A DNA stretch of 64,000 bases, taken from positions 1-64,000 of the forward strand of contig JAAPAO010000010.1 of the NCBI GenBank assembly GCA_013115145.1. The letters run 5' to 3'. The stretch comes from Perkinsus chesapeaki. Lineage: Eukaryota; Perkinsozoa; Perkinsida; Perkinsidae. Of this stretch, positions 11,716 through 21,881 are shown one piece after another. Position 1 is the first letter of the stretch. Each line of letters begins with the position of its first letter. The notes under the pieces are model-generated. The model made no database searches. It worked only from the letters and a program-made list of their open reading frames with translations, and was not told the DNA's origin. The translations under genes were made by a program, and so were the position numbers.

Positions 11716-13107
11716 ATGCAGTCAATAGTCGACTACTTCGATGTTCGTAAGGAATTTGTATCCTATCTAGTGTACCACAGAAACCCCCTCAACAGGCTCA
11801 TTCATATGGTACCATCCCTGCATGCATATCCACAATTAATGGATGTTTGCAGGTTACCGAACCAGTGCTGTATATTTGTCTGCTATTCCTGGCTAATAAC
11901 TTCCTACCACCTTTGGATGGTACTGGTGTTAACTTTGCGGTTATCATTAATCTAGTTTATATGATAAGCTATATCTTTATGGAGATTCCAGCTGGCATTC
12001 TATTTATGCCATTCATGGGTGTAATGTAATAAGGGAGGATGATGACCATCCGTAATGCAACTTAAACACAGTCCACTGTGTCCCAACTCGTTTTTAAAGT
12101 TAGTAAATCCCATCTCATTGGCGGTTTCGTCTAGTTGGTATATATATACCTTCAAAATGTGGTCTCCTAAACCGTTCTACGGCCGGTGATGACTAGTGAA
12201 TCGAAATGTCCTGTGATCGAGACAATGTTTTCGACCCTTTATAACCCTTCTATACTCCTTTATATTCCTTTATAACCCTTCTATACTCCTTTATATTCCT
12301 TTATAACCCTTCTATACTCCTTTATATTCCTTTATAGCCCTTCTATACTCCTTTATATTCCTTTATAACCCTTCTATACTCCTTTATATTCCTTTATAGC
12401 CCTTCTATACTCCTTTATATTCCTTTATAACCCTTCTATACTCCTGTATNNNNNNNNNNNNNNNNNNNNNNNNNNNNNNNNNNNNNNNNNNNNNNNNNNN
12501 NNNNNNNNNNNNNNNNNNNNNNNNNNNNNNNNNNNNNNNNTTACATTCCTTTATAGCCCTTCTATACTCCTTTATATTCCTTTATAGCCCTTCTATACTC
12601 CTTTATATTCCTTTATAGCCCTTCTATACTCCTTTATATTCCTTTATAGCCCTTCTATACTCCTTTATATTCCTTTATAACCCCTCTATACTCCTTTATA
12701 TTCCTTTATAACCCCTCTATACTCCTTTATGTTCCTTTATAACCCCTCTATACTCCTTTATATTCCTTTATAACCCCTCTATACTTCTCCCTTTAAGGTA
12801 CTATGTAGCAGTCTACATCCTCCATAAAGAGCAATGGATGTGGGTTATCCTTATCCAATTCGGCTGTTTCGCCCTTTTATTGCTATCCCACCACTTCCTA
12901 GAAAAGAAGACACCCCCCTTCCAGCCGTTCCTCCTTCAAGGCTTCCACGCTGCGCTGTTCTTTGTATGGCTCGATGTAAGTCGCCACTAAGTTACCTCCA
13001 CGCCGCTGACCGTTTCCGTTCAGTTACTATTCCAGTTTGGCTACAAGCGTCACCTCCACGATGAGATAGACGCTTTGGTGACATCCGAGTTGAAGAAGAC
13101 TCAGTAA
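11716..13107 (+). CDS. DUF962/Mpo1-like membrane protein, copy 1
   Basis: Four exons were resolved: 11716-11808, 11853-12018, 12830-12975 and 13024-13107. Their lengths add to exactly 163 codons with GT-AG junctions. The protein has the DUF962 pattern: YHRNPLNRLIH near the start, hydrophobic helices with NLVYMISYIFMEIPAGILF, then SHHFLEKKTPPF and HAALFFVWLD. In yeast, Mpo1 of this family is an ER dioxygenase that acts on 2-hydroxy fatty acids in phytosphingosine breakdown and uses conserved histidines; both histidine motifs are kept here, although the second, usually GHGF, reads SHHF. The third intron-exon boundary is unusual: intron 12019-12829 is 811 bp because it contains a 31-bp satellite and an assembly gap. 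A paralogue lies at 16949-17672. Enzyme function is inferred from family only. Confidence 0.75.
12234..12790. repeat. 31-bp tandem satellite inside an intron
   Basis: The unit is ataacccttctatactccttt followed by atattccttt, 31 bp long, and itself partly duplicated around cctttata. The array shows small variants (ataaccc, atagccc, ataacccct) and is broken by 91 N at 12450-12540, so true copy number is unknown. It lies wholly within the second intron of the DUF962 gene. Confidence 0.95.
12450..12540. other. Assembly gap
   Basis: A run of 91 N within the 31-bp satellite; the assembler probably could not resolve the repeat, so the gap size should not be trusted. Confidence 0.98.
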
Positions 13108-13838
13108 GAGATGATACGGCCTTCTATTTGCTACATCAGCTCTCGGTGCCATTTTGTTGCTTCAAAGACCTTTATGATTGCTGATACAGTATGGCTTTTT
13201 TTGTGTGTTGTGTTACAAGTCATATGCAGCAGCACCCGCAGACCAGTGATAAGCTCATGCCGATTTTGGAATGTCTATTGCCCTTTTCCTCAGAGGTGTA
13301 AGATTCGCTTGCCGCCGAGTCCAGTGTTACTGTACACTGGGTCCCAGGGATCCCAGCACAACAGCAATGAATTCGGTGTTATATTATTTAGCAACTTACG
13401 AACACGACTTTGCTGACGCTAACAATAGACCTTTCGAAAAGCTCTTAATAATGCTCCCCTCTAAAAATGGTACGCGTTGTGTCGATTCTGTGATAAAGAC
13501 GGAGAAGGCGTCTGAATGCAAGGGAGCCTCAAGCCTCAACTCATATATCTGACCAAAGAAAGACCGGAATTCAAGGCACAGCAGTAACTATAATAGCGAC
13601 ACTATAATATCTGACACGGTATCAATTCAAAGCGCTTTCAACTACAAGTGAAGATGAAAGACTATTTTTAAAATCAATTAATGTCAGACTCCCCCCCCCC
13701 CTGTGCGGACGTCAATACATCCATTCCTCAACAACTCATCCATTCCACGTCTCTCACGTAGCCCTGCTCGCCCGCCTCCCCGAAATCCACACGTCTCCAC
13801 TCCCTCCCCTCAGTGACGGTTCGCCATTGCTTACAACG
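13108..13838 (+). other. Short stretch with a possible secreted ORF, otherwise no clear gene
   Basis: Around 13171-13416 one frame gives MIADTVWLFLCVVLQVICSS, which looks like a signal peptide, followed by a Cys-containing tail; an overlapping frame runs to 13552. Neither shows a known domain and no confident splice join was found. A run of 12 or more C lies near 13690. The last 100 bp are the conserved leader of the first tandem secreted gene. Confidence 0.3.
13811..13838 (+). promoter_or_regulatory. Conserved leader with splice-acceptor-like CAG, copy A (also 14966-14992 and 15622-15647)
   Basis: In all three tandem copies the ATG is preceded by ACAACG, by about 20 conserved bases, and by a pyrimidine-rich tract ending in CTCAG roughly 27 nt upstream. 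No donor or coding frame lies immediately before it, so it looks like a trans-splice acceptor for a spliced leader. This is inference; no spliced-leader gene is in the window. Confidence 0.4.
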
Positions 13839-14320
13839 ATGACTCCAGTATACATGGTGTGCGTTATACCATTCCTATCCTTCCTTGGCCTGGCACTCTC
13901 CCTCAGAGCTGGGGGCGCTTTGAACCTCGTGGAGAAGAATATGCCATATCTTTTGAAGTGGGGGGAAATAGAGTTAATGTTATTTACGACTTTTTCGGAG
14001 ATGATGCTTCCGATAACTTCATGGTAAGACTTGGTGTTACCTGTAGTGGCGGTCATGGCACTACTGATCGAATCTTCCCGGTCAAGAAGGTTTCCCAAGT
14101 GAACTATAAGGTTGGTTTCGGGGAAGGGCTCGATGATTTCAAGAACGATGTCAAAGATAAGCGTAAGTTCCTAAAACTCGAACCAGGTGACTTCGTTGAT
14201 ATTTATCGCCCCGTTGCCCCACCCACCATAGAAATTCAACTACAGGGGAAAACGACTTCCCTCTGTCCTCCTGAGCTTGAGGCAGGCCTAGATGAGTTTT
14301 TCGGTCTTTCACGTACTTGA
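13839..14320 (+). pseudogene. Tandem secreted protein, copy A, frameshifted
   Basis: The ATG at 13839 starts a signal peptide (FLSFLGLALSLR) nearly identical to that of copy B, but the frame is lost about 70 bp in. The rest of the protein is in another frame and is intact to the stop at 14320 (VIYDFFGDD, VTCSGGHGTTDRIFPVK, FLKLEPGDFVDI, IEIQLQGK). Alignment by eye with copy B places a single missing base near 13905-13920, in a G-rich run, and the total length (482 nt) is one base short of a multiple of three. It is either a young pseudogene or a sequencing or assembly slip in a homopolymer. Function of the family is unknown. Confidence 0.7.
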
Positions 14321-14992
14321 GGAGATTCTGATGTATATGCGAGGGTGCAGCCCTATTGAGACAAAATGCTGATGTGTTGATATTATGGCTGTGATAAGCA
14401 TCGGCATTGTGTTTATTCCTAGTATGTCATACTCCCTGAAAGTCATCAATTCACAGACACTCTGATCACTAAATGAACCCACACGTCGTGGGCCATTTCC
14501 GAAAAAATGTATCGAAATACTTAGTCGTGCTTTCTGTATGCGCCCATATAACTCAGTAAACCACAGACGAGAGGCGAACGGGGAACAGTGCCTCGAAGTG
14601 AGTGAGATGAGTTGAGGGATATGAGTTGTAGATCATCTAAGAGTCTTAGACTAGGACCTTTAGCGGCTCAGGCCACGCCGAGAATAGGTCCAAGTCAGAC
14701 GTCTCGTCTCAGAAGGCGACTGGGTTATTACTAACATATTAGCCTAACCCGAGCAGATTTGCGAAGGAAAAGGATACTACTTCGTATTAGAAATGAGGGA
14801 CTATCACTTCACCGACCACGAACCATGTGCTTGTTCTCGATTAAAGTTGTTACTCACATACATCTCAATTTACTCACATTACACACAATCTCATCCATTC
14901 CACGTCTCTCACGGAGCCTTGTTCGCCCGCCTCCCCGAAATGTACACATTTCCACTCCCCCCCTCAGTAACGGTCTGTTATTGTTTACAACG

Positions 14993-15457
14993 ATGTCCAC
15001 TGTATTCATCGTACGCTTCATATCATTCCTATCCTTCCTTGGCCTGGCACTCTCCCTCAGAGGAGGGTGGCGTTCTGACCCTCATGGATTATATGGTACG
15101 AAATTAAAAGTGGGAGAGGATATAGCTGATGTTGTCTACGAGTTCTTTCTTGATAAGTCGAAAAATCTGAAGGTGACCCTTGGTGTAACCTGTAATGACG
15201 TGCATAGCATCACTGATCGAAACTTCCGGGTCAAGGAGGTCTCCCACGGGAAATATGAGGTTCAATTTGGAAATAAACTGGGAGTTTTCCTGAACGATGT
15301 CAAGGATAAGTGTAACTTCCTAAAGCTTAAGCCGGGTGACTTCGTAGAGGTTTCTCAAAGTGTTCCGCCTGCTATAGAGATTCAACTGCAGGGAAAACCT
15401 GCTTCCCTCTACTCTCCCCAAATGGAGGCGGATCTAGGTCACTTAGTCGGTAACTGA
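14993..15457 (+). CDS. Tandem secreted protein, copy B (intact)
   Basis: This is the intact member of a three-gene tandem family, 154 residues from ATG 14993. Residues 1-23 form a signal peptide (FLSFLGLALSLRGG). The mature part has alternating beta-like strands, three recognisable blocks shared with copies A and C (VTLGVTCNDV, DRNFRVKEVS, FLNDVKDKCNFLKLKPGDF) and a conserved IEIQLQGK near the end. Cysteines at VTC and KCN could pair. No known domain was recognised. The leader from about 14885 to the ATG and about 100 bp after the stop are also conserved with the other copies, so the duplicated unit includes flanking DNA. A pyrimidine tract ending in CAG lies 27 nt before the ATG in this copy and at the same place in the others. 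Confidence 0.75.
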   Translation: MSTVFIVRFISFLSFLGLALSLRGGWRSDPHGLYGTKLKVGEDIADVVYEFFLDKSKNLKVTLGVTCNDVHSITDRNFRVKEVSHGKYEVQFGNKLGVFLNDVKDKCNFLKLKPGDFVEVSQSVPPAIEIQLQGKPASLYSPQMEADLGHLVGN

Positions 15458-15647
15458 TATCGACATCGTCCACGTACGTCAGAAGGTTCTAGTGTATATG
15501 TGAGGTGTGTAGGCCATGGTGGGAGATGTGTACTAATGTGTTGATGTTATGTTATACCAAGCAACCTGTATTGTGTTTACTTCCCCGAGTTATGTCTACA
15601 CGTTACCATCCCTTCGCCTCAGTAACGGTTTGCCATTGCTCACAACG

Positions 15648-16069
15648 ATGTCCCCAGTGTTCTTCGCATGTTCCTTTCATTCCTTGGTCTGGTATTTTCC
15701 CTCAGGGGCAGAGAACGCCAGATTCCTGTTGGTAAATATACTAGAACCCGTACAGTGGGGCAAGATGAGGTTGACATATTCTACGAATTCTCTCGAGAAG
15801 GCTCTGACCAATTGATGGTGAGAATTGGTGTTACCTGTAACGGCGTTGGCATCCCCCATAGAAAGCTCCCGGTCAAGGGTCTCTCCGAGATGAAACATGA
15901 GGTCGATTTCGGGGATCAGTTGAATCCGTTTATGGATGATGTTAAACAAAGGTGTACAAGCCTACAGCTTGCCTCAGATGACTTCAAATATGTCATTTAT
16001 ACTGTTGGAAAAGTGGTGCAGATACAACGACAAGGTGATCCACTAATGCTCTATTTGTACCGTGGTTGA
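15648..16069 (+). CDS. Tandem secreted protein, copy C, shortened signal peptide
   Basis: The ATG homologous to copies A and B is at 15648, but a deletion of about 10 bp inside the signal-peptide codons puts it out of frame with the rest. An ATG at 15668 is in frame and gives MFLSFLGLVFSLRGRE, a short but still hydrophobic leader, followed by the complete mature domain (VDIFYEFS, VRIGVTCNG, RKLPVKGLS, QIQRQGD) to the stop at 16069. The gene may therefore still make a protein, with a start shifted by seven codons, if the ribosome passes the first ATG. It ends about ten residues earlier than copy B relative to the family alignment. Confidence 0.55.
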
Positions 16070-16948
16070 TGAACAGTCTCGCCTGAGTGGTTGAGGTCAA
16101 GGTTCTAGTATGTATGTGAGAGTGTAGCCCCATTATGGTGTAATGCTCATGATGGTTTGATGTTATGTTGTACTAGGCAACTTTGCTTCGTGTTCATTCC
16201 TAAACTCCATAGAGCAATAGACCCTCTGATGACTGAATGAACCCATACCGCCTTGTGGCACTAGTTCCTCTTCTACCGTACTGAGACCTCATTGCCGCAT
16301 TGCTATGGCCCGCAACTACAGTAAAGCTTCCGAGCCCACTATAGCGTCCAGATCTCACGTAGAGATTGTGGAGTACAATCCATCGCGGTGAATGTTATAT
16401 TATGATTCTGAACATGATAGTACTACCAAGCAGTTAAGTACTCGTTTGACAGTATGGTGAATGGGTTCGCCAATGAGCAGCTGCGATCTACAGTGTTACT
16501 TTAAAGTGTGCGAGCATATGAGTCACATAATTTGAAGTTCGCGGACTTCCTCGGAATGCCACCATCTTTATGACCTTGACACGAAGTGGTGGACTACAGT
16601 ACCAAGTTGGTACTACCAACCGCAATGCACAGTCACGGTCACACCGCACGCATGCGCATGTAGTGAAGTCAGGTGTGGTGGGGAATATCACAGACCCAAC
16701 TGTCAGTTGATGAATAGAGATGCGGTCTAGCTCCATGCTATGTTGACGCATAGAAGCTTCTCAAATGCCCCTTTTTCTCTCTATTGGTGCCTTGCCATAT
16801 ACGCCACAATCATGCACTTTTCATGCAGTTGCACAAACGCTACTGGTATTTGCAAAAGCAGAATTGTGCCGAGTCAGTCTCTAGGGAACCTTTCCTCTTA
16901 ATAGGCGTTGGTTACGATAATAGCAGTGACAGATTAAGTGATTTAATA
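16070..16948. other. Intergenic, no supported gene
   Basis: The first 130 bp are the conserved 3' flank of the tandem secreted family. The remainder has only short ORFs on both strands with no recognisable features; it should hold the promoter of the second DUF962 gene. Confidence 0.4.
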
Positions 16949-17672
16949 ATGTCGACAGCACGAAGCTACTTTGATATTAAACAGAACTATCCGTTCTATG
17001 CAGCTTATCATATGAATAAGTGGAATAAAGTCATACATATGGTGCGTACACTAAGAACGGCACTGCCCCCCATTTTACAGTTTTTCTATCAGATATGCGT
17101 CCCTATAATATACTGGACATCGCTGTTCTTAATAAGGAGATATACACCAGCTCTATATGAAGGCATTACTCTGGCTACCCTAGTCCATGCCTTCTATCTT
17201 CTAAGCTTCTGGTATATGGATTGGCCTGCTGCCTTCCTCTATACCCCTATTATGATGGCATTGTACTCTATATCATCACTATAGCTACTTCGATCTTCTT
17301 GCTACTGTAGGTATCTTATCTCCGCGAATCTTCCCCTTAAATACACTCCACAAGTCTGGTTCATCTTTTGCACCGCCTGGATACTTCAATTTATCGGTCA
17401 TGGTTTCCTCGAGCGTCGCAGGCCAGCTCTGGTGGACAACTTCTTCCAGTCCATTCATGCAGCTGTCTTCTTTGTGTGGTTACAGGTAAGCTGCTTACAA
17501 TCCCCACGATCATTTCATACCGCATTTCTCTCAGATCATGTTCCGTGCCGGCTACAAGCCCGACTTGGATGATGAGCTCGTGCTCCTGACGCAGAAGGAA
17601 CTAGAGAGAGCCGGTCTGGAGAACTCCGCCGAGCAGAAGAAGGCCGACAGTAAAGGCGACAAAAAGGAATAA
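16949..17672 (+). CDS. DUF962/Mpo1-like membrane protein, copy 2
   Basis: Four exons: 16949-17041, 17093-17262, 17311-17485 and 17535-17672. They sum to 192 codons (191 residues) with GT-AG introns. The sequence is the more canonical of the two paralogues: YHMNKWNKVIH early, four or so hydrophobic helices, then LQFIGHGFLERRRPALV and HAAVFFVWLQ, the core DUF962 motifs, and a charged tail rich in Lys and Glu (AEQKKADSKGDKKE). The first intron has a second possible acceptor at 17080; the one chosen aligns without gap to copy 1. Known relatives sit in the ER membrane; yeast Mpo1 removes one carbon from 2-hydroxy fatty acids. Copy 1 lies 4 kb upstream in the same direction, separated by the secreted triplet. 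Confidence 0.85.
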
Positions 17673-18555
17673 ATAGATTTACCACCACTAATATACCTTG
17701 CATATTTGTATGCTATTATGTGACTCCTTTACATTGAATACTTTCGGTATTTTAATAGTCACCTAAAGCTTGAGTTATCAATTGGTGCCTTCGATGAGCC
17801 TGGCAGCTTCTAGGAAAATGTTCACACAGTGCTGCGTATATACTCGCCTACGTACCTCGGCATGCTTTGTACTTCACTGCCTGAGTAAAGCCGTGAATCG
17901 GGCAGGACCGGATTTCAAATTACCGTCACGTGGAACAGCATCAACTGTTCGCTCGTTACCATAGAGTGAGATGAGGTCCTCGACCCCCGTGCGGTGGCAT
18001 AGGCCACGGCGTGGTTTGTGTAAGACAACCACAGAGACGAAATACTAAACCAGAGTAGGCCAAATCTGGATAACCACGGCAGAGCGACAATCATACCGAA
18101 TCGACGAGTACGAGTAAATGGGTAGTGGCTCTGTGGGGGGGCCATTGGCGCCCGGGGAGGACACCTCGAATGACAGGGAGAAGACAGTGACAGACGATCA
18201 CGAGATTCCGATCATCTTATTGAGGTACTGTAGGCCCCTCCATGTCAGGTCATCACAGCCCTTGGGCGAATGTGGGGTCCAATGGACTAGGCTGGACGTG
18301 TGTGACAGCAACCGGAGGTCGGCTGGCATGGATGGAAGAGCGGAGCTGTTGTGAAAGTATTAATTCCCGAAACATTACAAACAGAGCGACAGTGCTCGGG
18401 TATCCGAACCCGAGATGGCGAAAGATAGTTATCGATTTCAAAAGTGCCGTCAAGAGGATGAATCATGGTCGATGTCGATAGCTAAACCAAGTACTTTTCC
18501 ATGGTCTTGATGAACGAGTTTGTCAATAGAGATTGTTGGCAGCTTTCTAAACTGA
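17673..18555. other. Intergenic, no supported gene
   Basis: Several short ORFs occur on both strands but none carries a motif, a signal peptide or a consistent splice structure. Confidence 0.4.
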
Positions 18556-19421
18556 ATGAAGATCATCCTCATTGCGACCTTGCCCGGGTTAGTCGATGGA
18601 TCGTTCGAGGAGGCCGAGGGCTCTGAAGGATGGGTTAAAGATCACAACTATTTTCGTTGCCTCCACGGAGCGGATCCTGTCCAATGGAGTACAGAACTAG
18701 AAGCTAATGCAAAGCAGTGGGCCGCTTACTTGGCCGAGAAAGGCGGCTCGCTGGAGCATTCGGGTGAGCGCTTTCAAAAGCGAAATACCAGAATCATTCT
18801 GTGTGGAGTACAAGTGATTTTCTTTCAGATACCTACGGCGCAGCTCCTTACGCGGGAGAGAATCTGGCCATGGGGTATGGCGCTGCTCCGGCTGTCTGTA
18901 ATGGCAGCAGCAGCACTAACACTGATTTCAATCAACATTGTGCTGTATGGTTATGGTATAATGAATACAATGAATACATGAAGGGACATTGTAACGAATG
19001 GACCGACATATCTGGTATTGGACATTTCACTGCTATGATATGGAAAGGCATAAATAGAATTGGTTGTGCTAATGCCAGTAACTATTATGTCTGTAAATAT
19101 GGTCACACTGATTGTATGACGGAAGACCCCAATGGAGCGAAATATGGCGGCGCTAACTGCTGGGAAGGTGTTCCCTCTAAACTGGCCAATTTCAACAAGG
19201 GCTTATGTCCACTCGATGGAACGTGTGTCGGGTGCCGAGTCGATCAGCTCGAAAATGACGCTGAAGCTCGTCGTGAGCAGTGTGGTGCCGGTCCGCTTGA
19301 GGAGCAGGCTTGGGATAGAAGCAACCCGACACCTTCGGCGGCCAAAGCGCTGAGTGTCCTCGTCATGGTTTACGTTGGTGTTATCATGCAGGCTCTCCCT
19401 AACCACCCCTTTGCTTTATAA
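18556..19421 (+). CDS. Secreted CAP-domain (SCP/PR-1/antigen 5) protein
   Basis: Two exons (18556-18763 and 18829-19421) join in frame to 267 codons. Residues 1-16 (MKIILIATLPGLVDGS) are a probable signal peptide. The CAP fold is clear: DHNYFRCLHGADPVQWSTEL (helix 1, with the conserved H-N and H), NAKQWAAYLA, then AGENLAMGYG, GHFTAMIWKG (the CAP1 signature with the conserved His) and YYVCKYG (CAP2). A Cys-rich extension follows. The C-terminus ends in a hydrophobic stretch (ALSVLVMVYVGVIMQAL) after a Ser/Pro/Ala segment, which could be a GPI-anchor signal or a membrane anchor. CAP proteins are secreted or surface proteins with varied roles, often sterol or lipid binding; the role here is not known. 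The intron lies in phase 1 inside the domain. Confidence 0.85.
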
Positions 19422-19656
19422 GTGCACGTATTGCGAAAAAAAATAAAAAAAATATAAAAACTTTTCATACCTTTTTAACGTCATGCAACTTACCAGGCTT
19501 TTACCAATACCGTGTGGAAGTGTTGCGCGTCGAGTACTCCGTAAACAGAACAGATGAGATGAACCGGAAACTAGAGTTAGTTGATATCACATCGGAAACA
19601 TGAATTGAAGCAAACAACAACCGAGCAAATGTATCACAAGTCACAAACGATTATGG
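19422..19656. other. AT-rich 3' flank
   Basis: An A-rich run at 19434-19460 follows the CAP gene stop and may include its polyadenylation region. Nothing else was recognised before the 3' end of the minus-strand gene. Confidence 0.4.
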
Positions 19657-21550
19657 TCAGGGGAAAGGACTAGATCGATGCTGAATGGTGGCGCGTGGAC
19701 CTGCATCAGGTGAGATGTTAGTTGCACTCATGTCGACTCGAATCACTTCTTCGTGTATTGTGTGGTCCATATCGCTGATGTCCTTCACAGACCGCAGAAC
19801 CTCCTTCATTAAACCAGAGCTGGATTCCTCCACTGAAGATGTCCTGAGAAAATATGCATTCAGTGGCAATGACCACAGTGCTGCTGCACCTACACTATGG
19901 CACTCGGGTCCAGCTCGGCAGCTTCCAGTACAACTTGGTGTGGCTCTCGTGGCAGGGTGGCCATCATAGCCATATGGAGGCTCGCTCTGGCAGGCATCTC
20001 GTTCCTGGCTGGCGGTCGTCTATCTTACTTCGTTCGTGACTTCATTTGCGTCCCATTGTCTTTATGTCGCTGTATCATAAATCTGGCTATCTTCACGGCA
20101 GTTGTTTGAAAATGATGTTGGACCTCTTCTGGGAATGCAGAAGGGCAGAGATAGCAAGCCGATAGGGCAGAGCTTAGCCGGCCCTGACAACCGGACGTCA
20201 GCAAGGACGCTCCGAAAGCCCAACCTCTGTGTACTCTTCAACCCATCCCACTCGGTCGATACAACGATCAACTGCGTGTAGGAGCTGCCATGCAACCATG
20301 GGGTCGTACAGGCCAAGCCGGTTAATGCTGAAATAGGAGCATAAAACGCAGCGCATGAAGTTCGGTGGCAACCTGTGGGAAAGCAAGCTTGCCAGATCGA
20401 GGCTCATATCGTGGCTTGCAGAGGTCAAACAGCTTCTACATGTTCCCATGAGGGATTCCATTGTGGAAGGCTGCACGAATCCGAGCTTCGACAATGCTCT
20501 CAGGCAGAGGGAGATATGCCTGGCAACACATAATCTTGCCCTAATTGTGTCCTATAGTTCCCAATTGTCTTACCGTAGGTCAGTCAGGGTTCCATGGTCC
20601 GGGTCTTCCCGACCCTCTGTGAGAAGGTGATTCAGTTTCAAAGCCTGAAGAGCAGCAAGCCATCACTTGTCATACCGGAGACCGTCATACTGTAGCGAGG
20701 ACAACACGATCATCTCGTGCTCGGAGGATGGCCATCGAGTCCAGGATAGCTCCACAGGCATGGACCGTTACAGCTATAAAGACGACAAGACGTTCCACCC
20801 ACACAACTGAGTAAGTCTTACTAGCAGTTGGCAGCAACGTAACGATACGTGCGAAGATGCAGTGAAAAAGGCGAACCTGAAATGGAGATGATAGAACTGA
20901 AAGACATGGAGCCACGGTACGTGGAACTCGCCGCTCCGTGCACAACTTCGCAAGAGGGACACACACTGCGGAAGGGTGAAGGTGTCAGCGGATAGCTGTA
21001 ATATCTGGAAAAAATCGGTGGTGTTCCGGGATTGGGAAGCAGAAGACCTCGCTGGCCGTCAGGAAGAGCTCGTGATCAGGGGCCTTGGTGTGGCCGAGAA
21101 GATGAAGGATGGAAACGATCGTATCTGAGGTTGAAGAATGCATAATGCAGGTTGCAGTGGGGCTACTGGAATCCATTTCAGACATCCTAGCCAACCACAA
21201 ATGGCGCAGCTTGTAGAGGACATGAGGCTCATTAACGCCGACTTTCGAGAGTATCCCAACAATGACACGAATGTCGTCGACGGAGACGTCTGCGGGGGAC
21301 AAGGCGGAGAGGGCATCGATAGTGGCAGCTAGCAGCGAGCTGTGGACAATCCCTTCCTGTAGGGCAAGGTGCTGGGTATTAAGCAAGCCAGAGATGTCAT
21401 GGGCACTCCTGAAACAACAGGGCTGAGGAGTGGTATTGAATTTGTATTGCAGGAGAGCAGTGATAAGTTAATGCGGACGTACCGTCGTAGTTGAGAGCCC
21501 ACTGAGCTTCGTGCCAAAGATTGCAGTTGCTCCCTCACTGTAGAGTCCAT
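19657..21550 (-). CDS. Hypothetical multi-exon protein, helical
   Basis: Exon 1 (21483-21550) starts MDSTVREQLQSLARSS and joins through a 74-bp GT-AG intron to exon 2 (from 21408), with MLNTQHLALQEGIVHSSLLA, TIDALSALSPADVSVDDIRV, then HVLYKLRHLWLARM. Further coding blocks with similar leucine-rich helices lie near 20494-20198 (LASLLSHRLPPNFMRC, VAWQLLHAVDRCIDRV), and a possible last exon ends near 19657 (LMKEVLRSVKDISDMDH). The pattern resembles alpha-helical repeat proteins such as those of organelle RNA metabolism, but no diagnostic RAP or PPR motif was seen, so no function is claimed. The number of exons between 21000 and 19900 and the true 3' end are not resolved. Confidence 0.45.
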
Positions 21551-21881
21551 GGTAACTGAAGGCAAAATACAGAGCTGCAGAAAGACCGCCCTAAATACCT
21601 TCACTCGAACTTGGAGTACACATCTCACCATTTGCCATGTCATCCCTCTTGATCTCGGGGAGCTCCTCACTTCTTTGCTGAGCACGGCAAGCAGCCAGCC
21701 CTATGTGTCGACCGACAACCGCACTGACCTGCTTCGGTACCGACACTGCTGCGATAACAGCTGGCGATGACATTGTAAAAAACGTTATAAAGGTCACGTT
21801 GGCCACAAAACACAACATTCTGGAGAACCCTCGCGAAGGCATATTGAAAAATGTAATGATAATACTATATCGAGGCGTCGC

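Noticed and set aside
12234..12790. CRISPR-like array
   Set aside because: Repeats are directly adjacent without unique spacers and the context is a eukaryotic intron.
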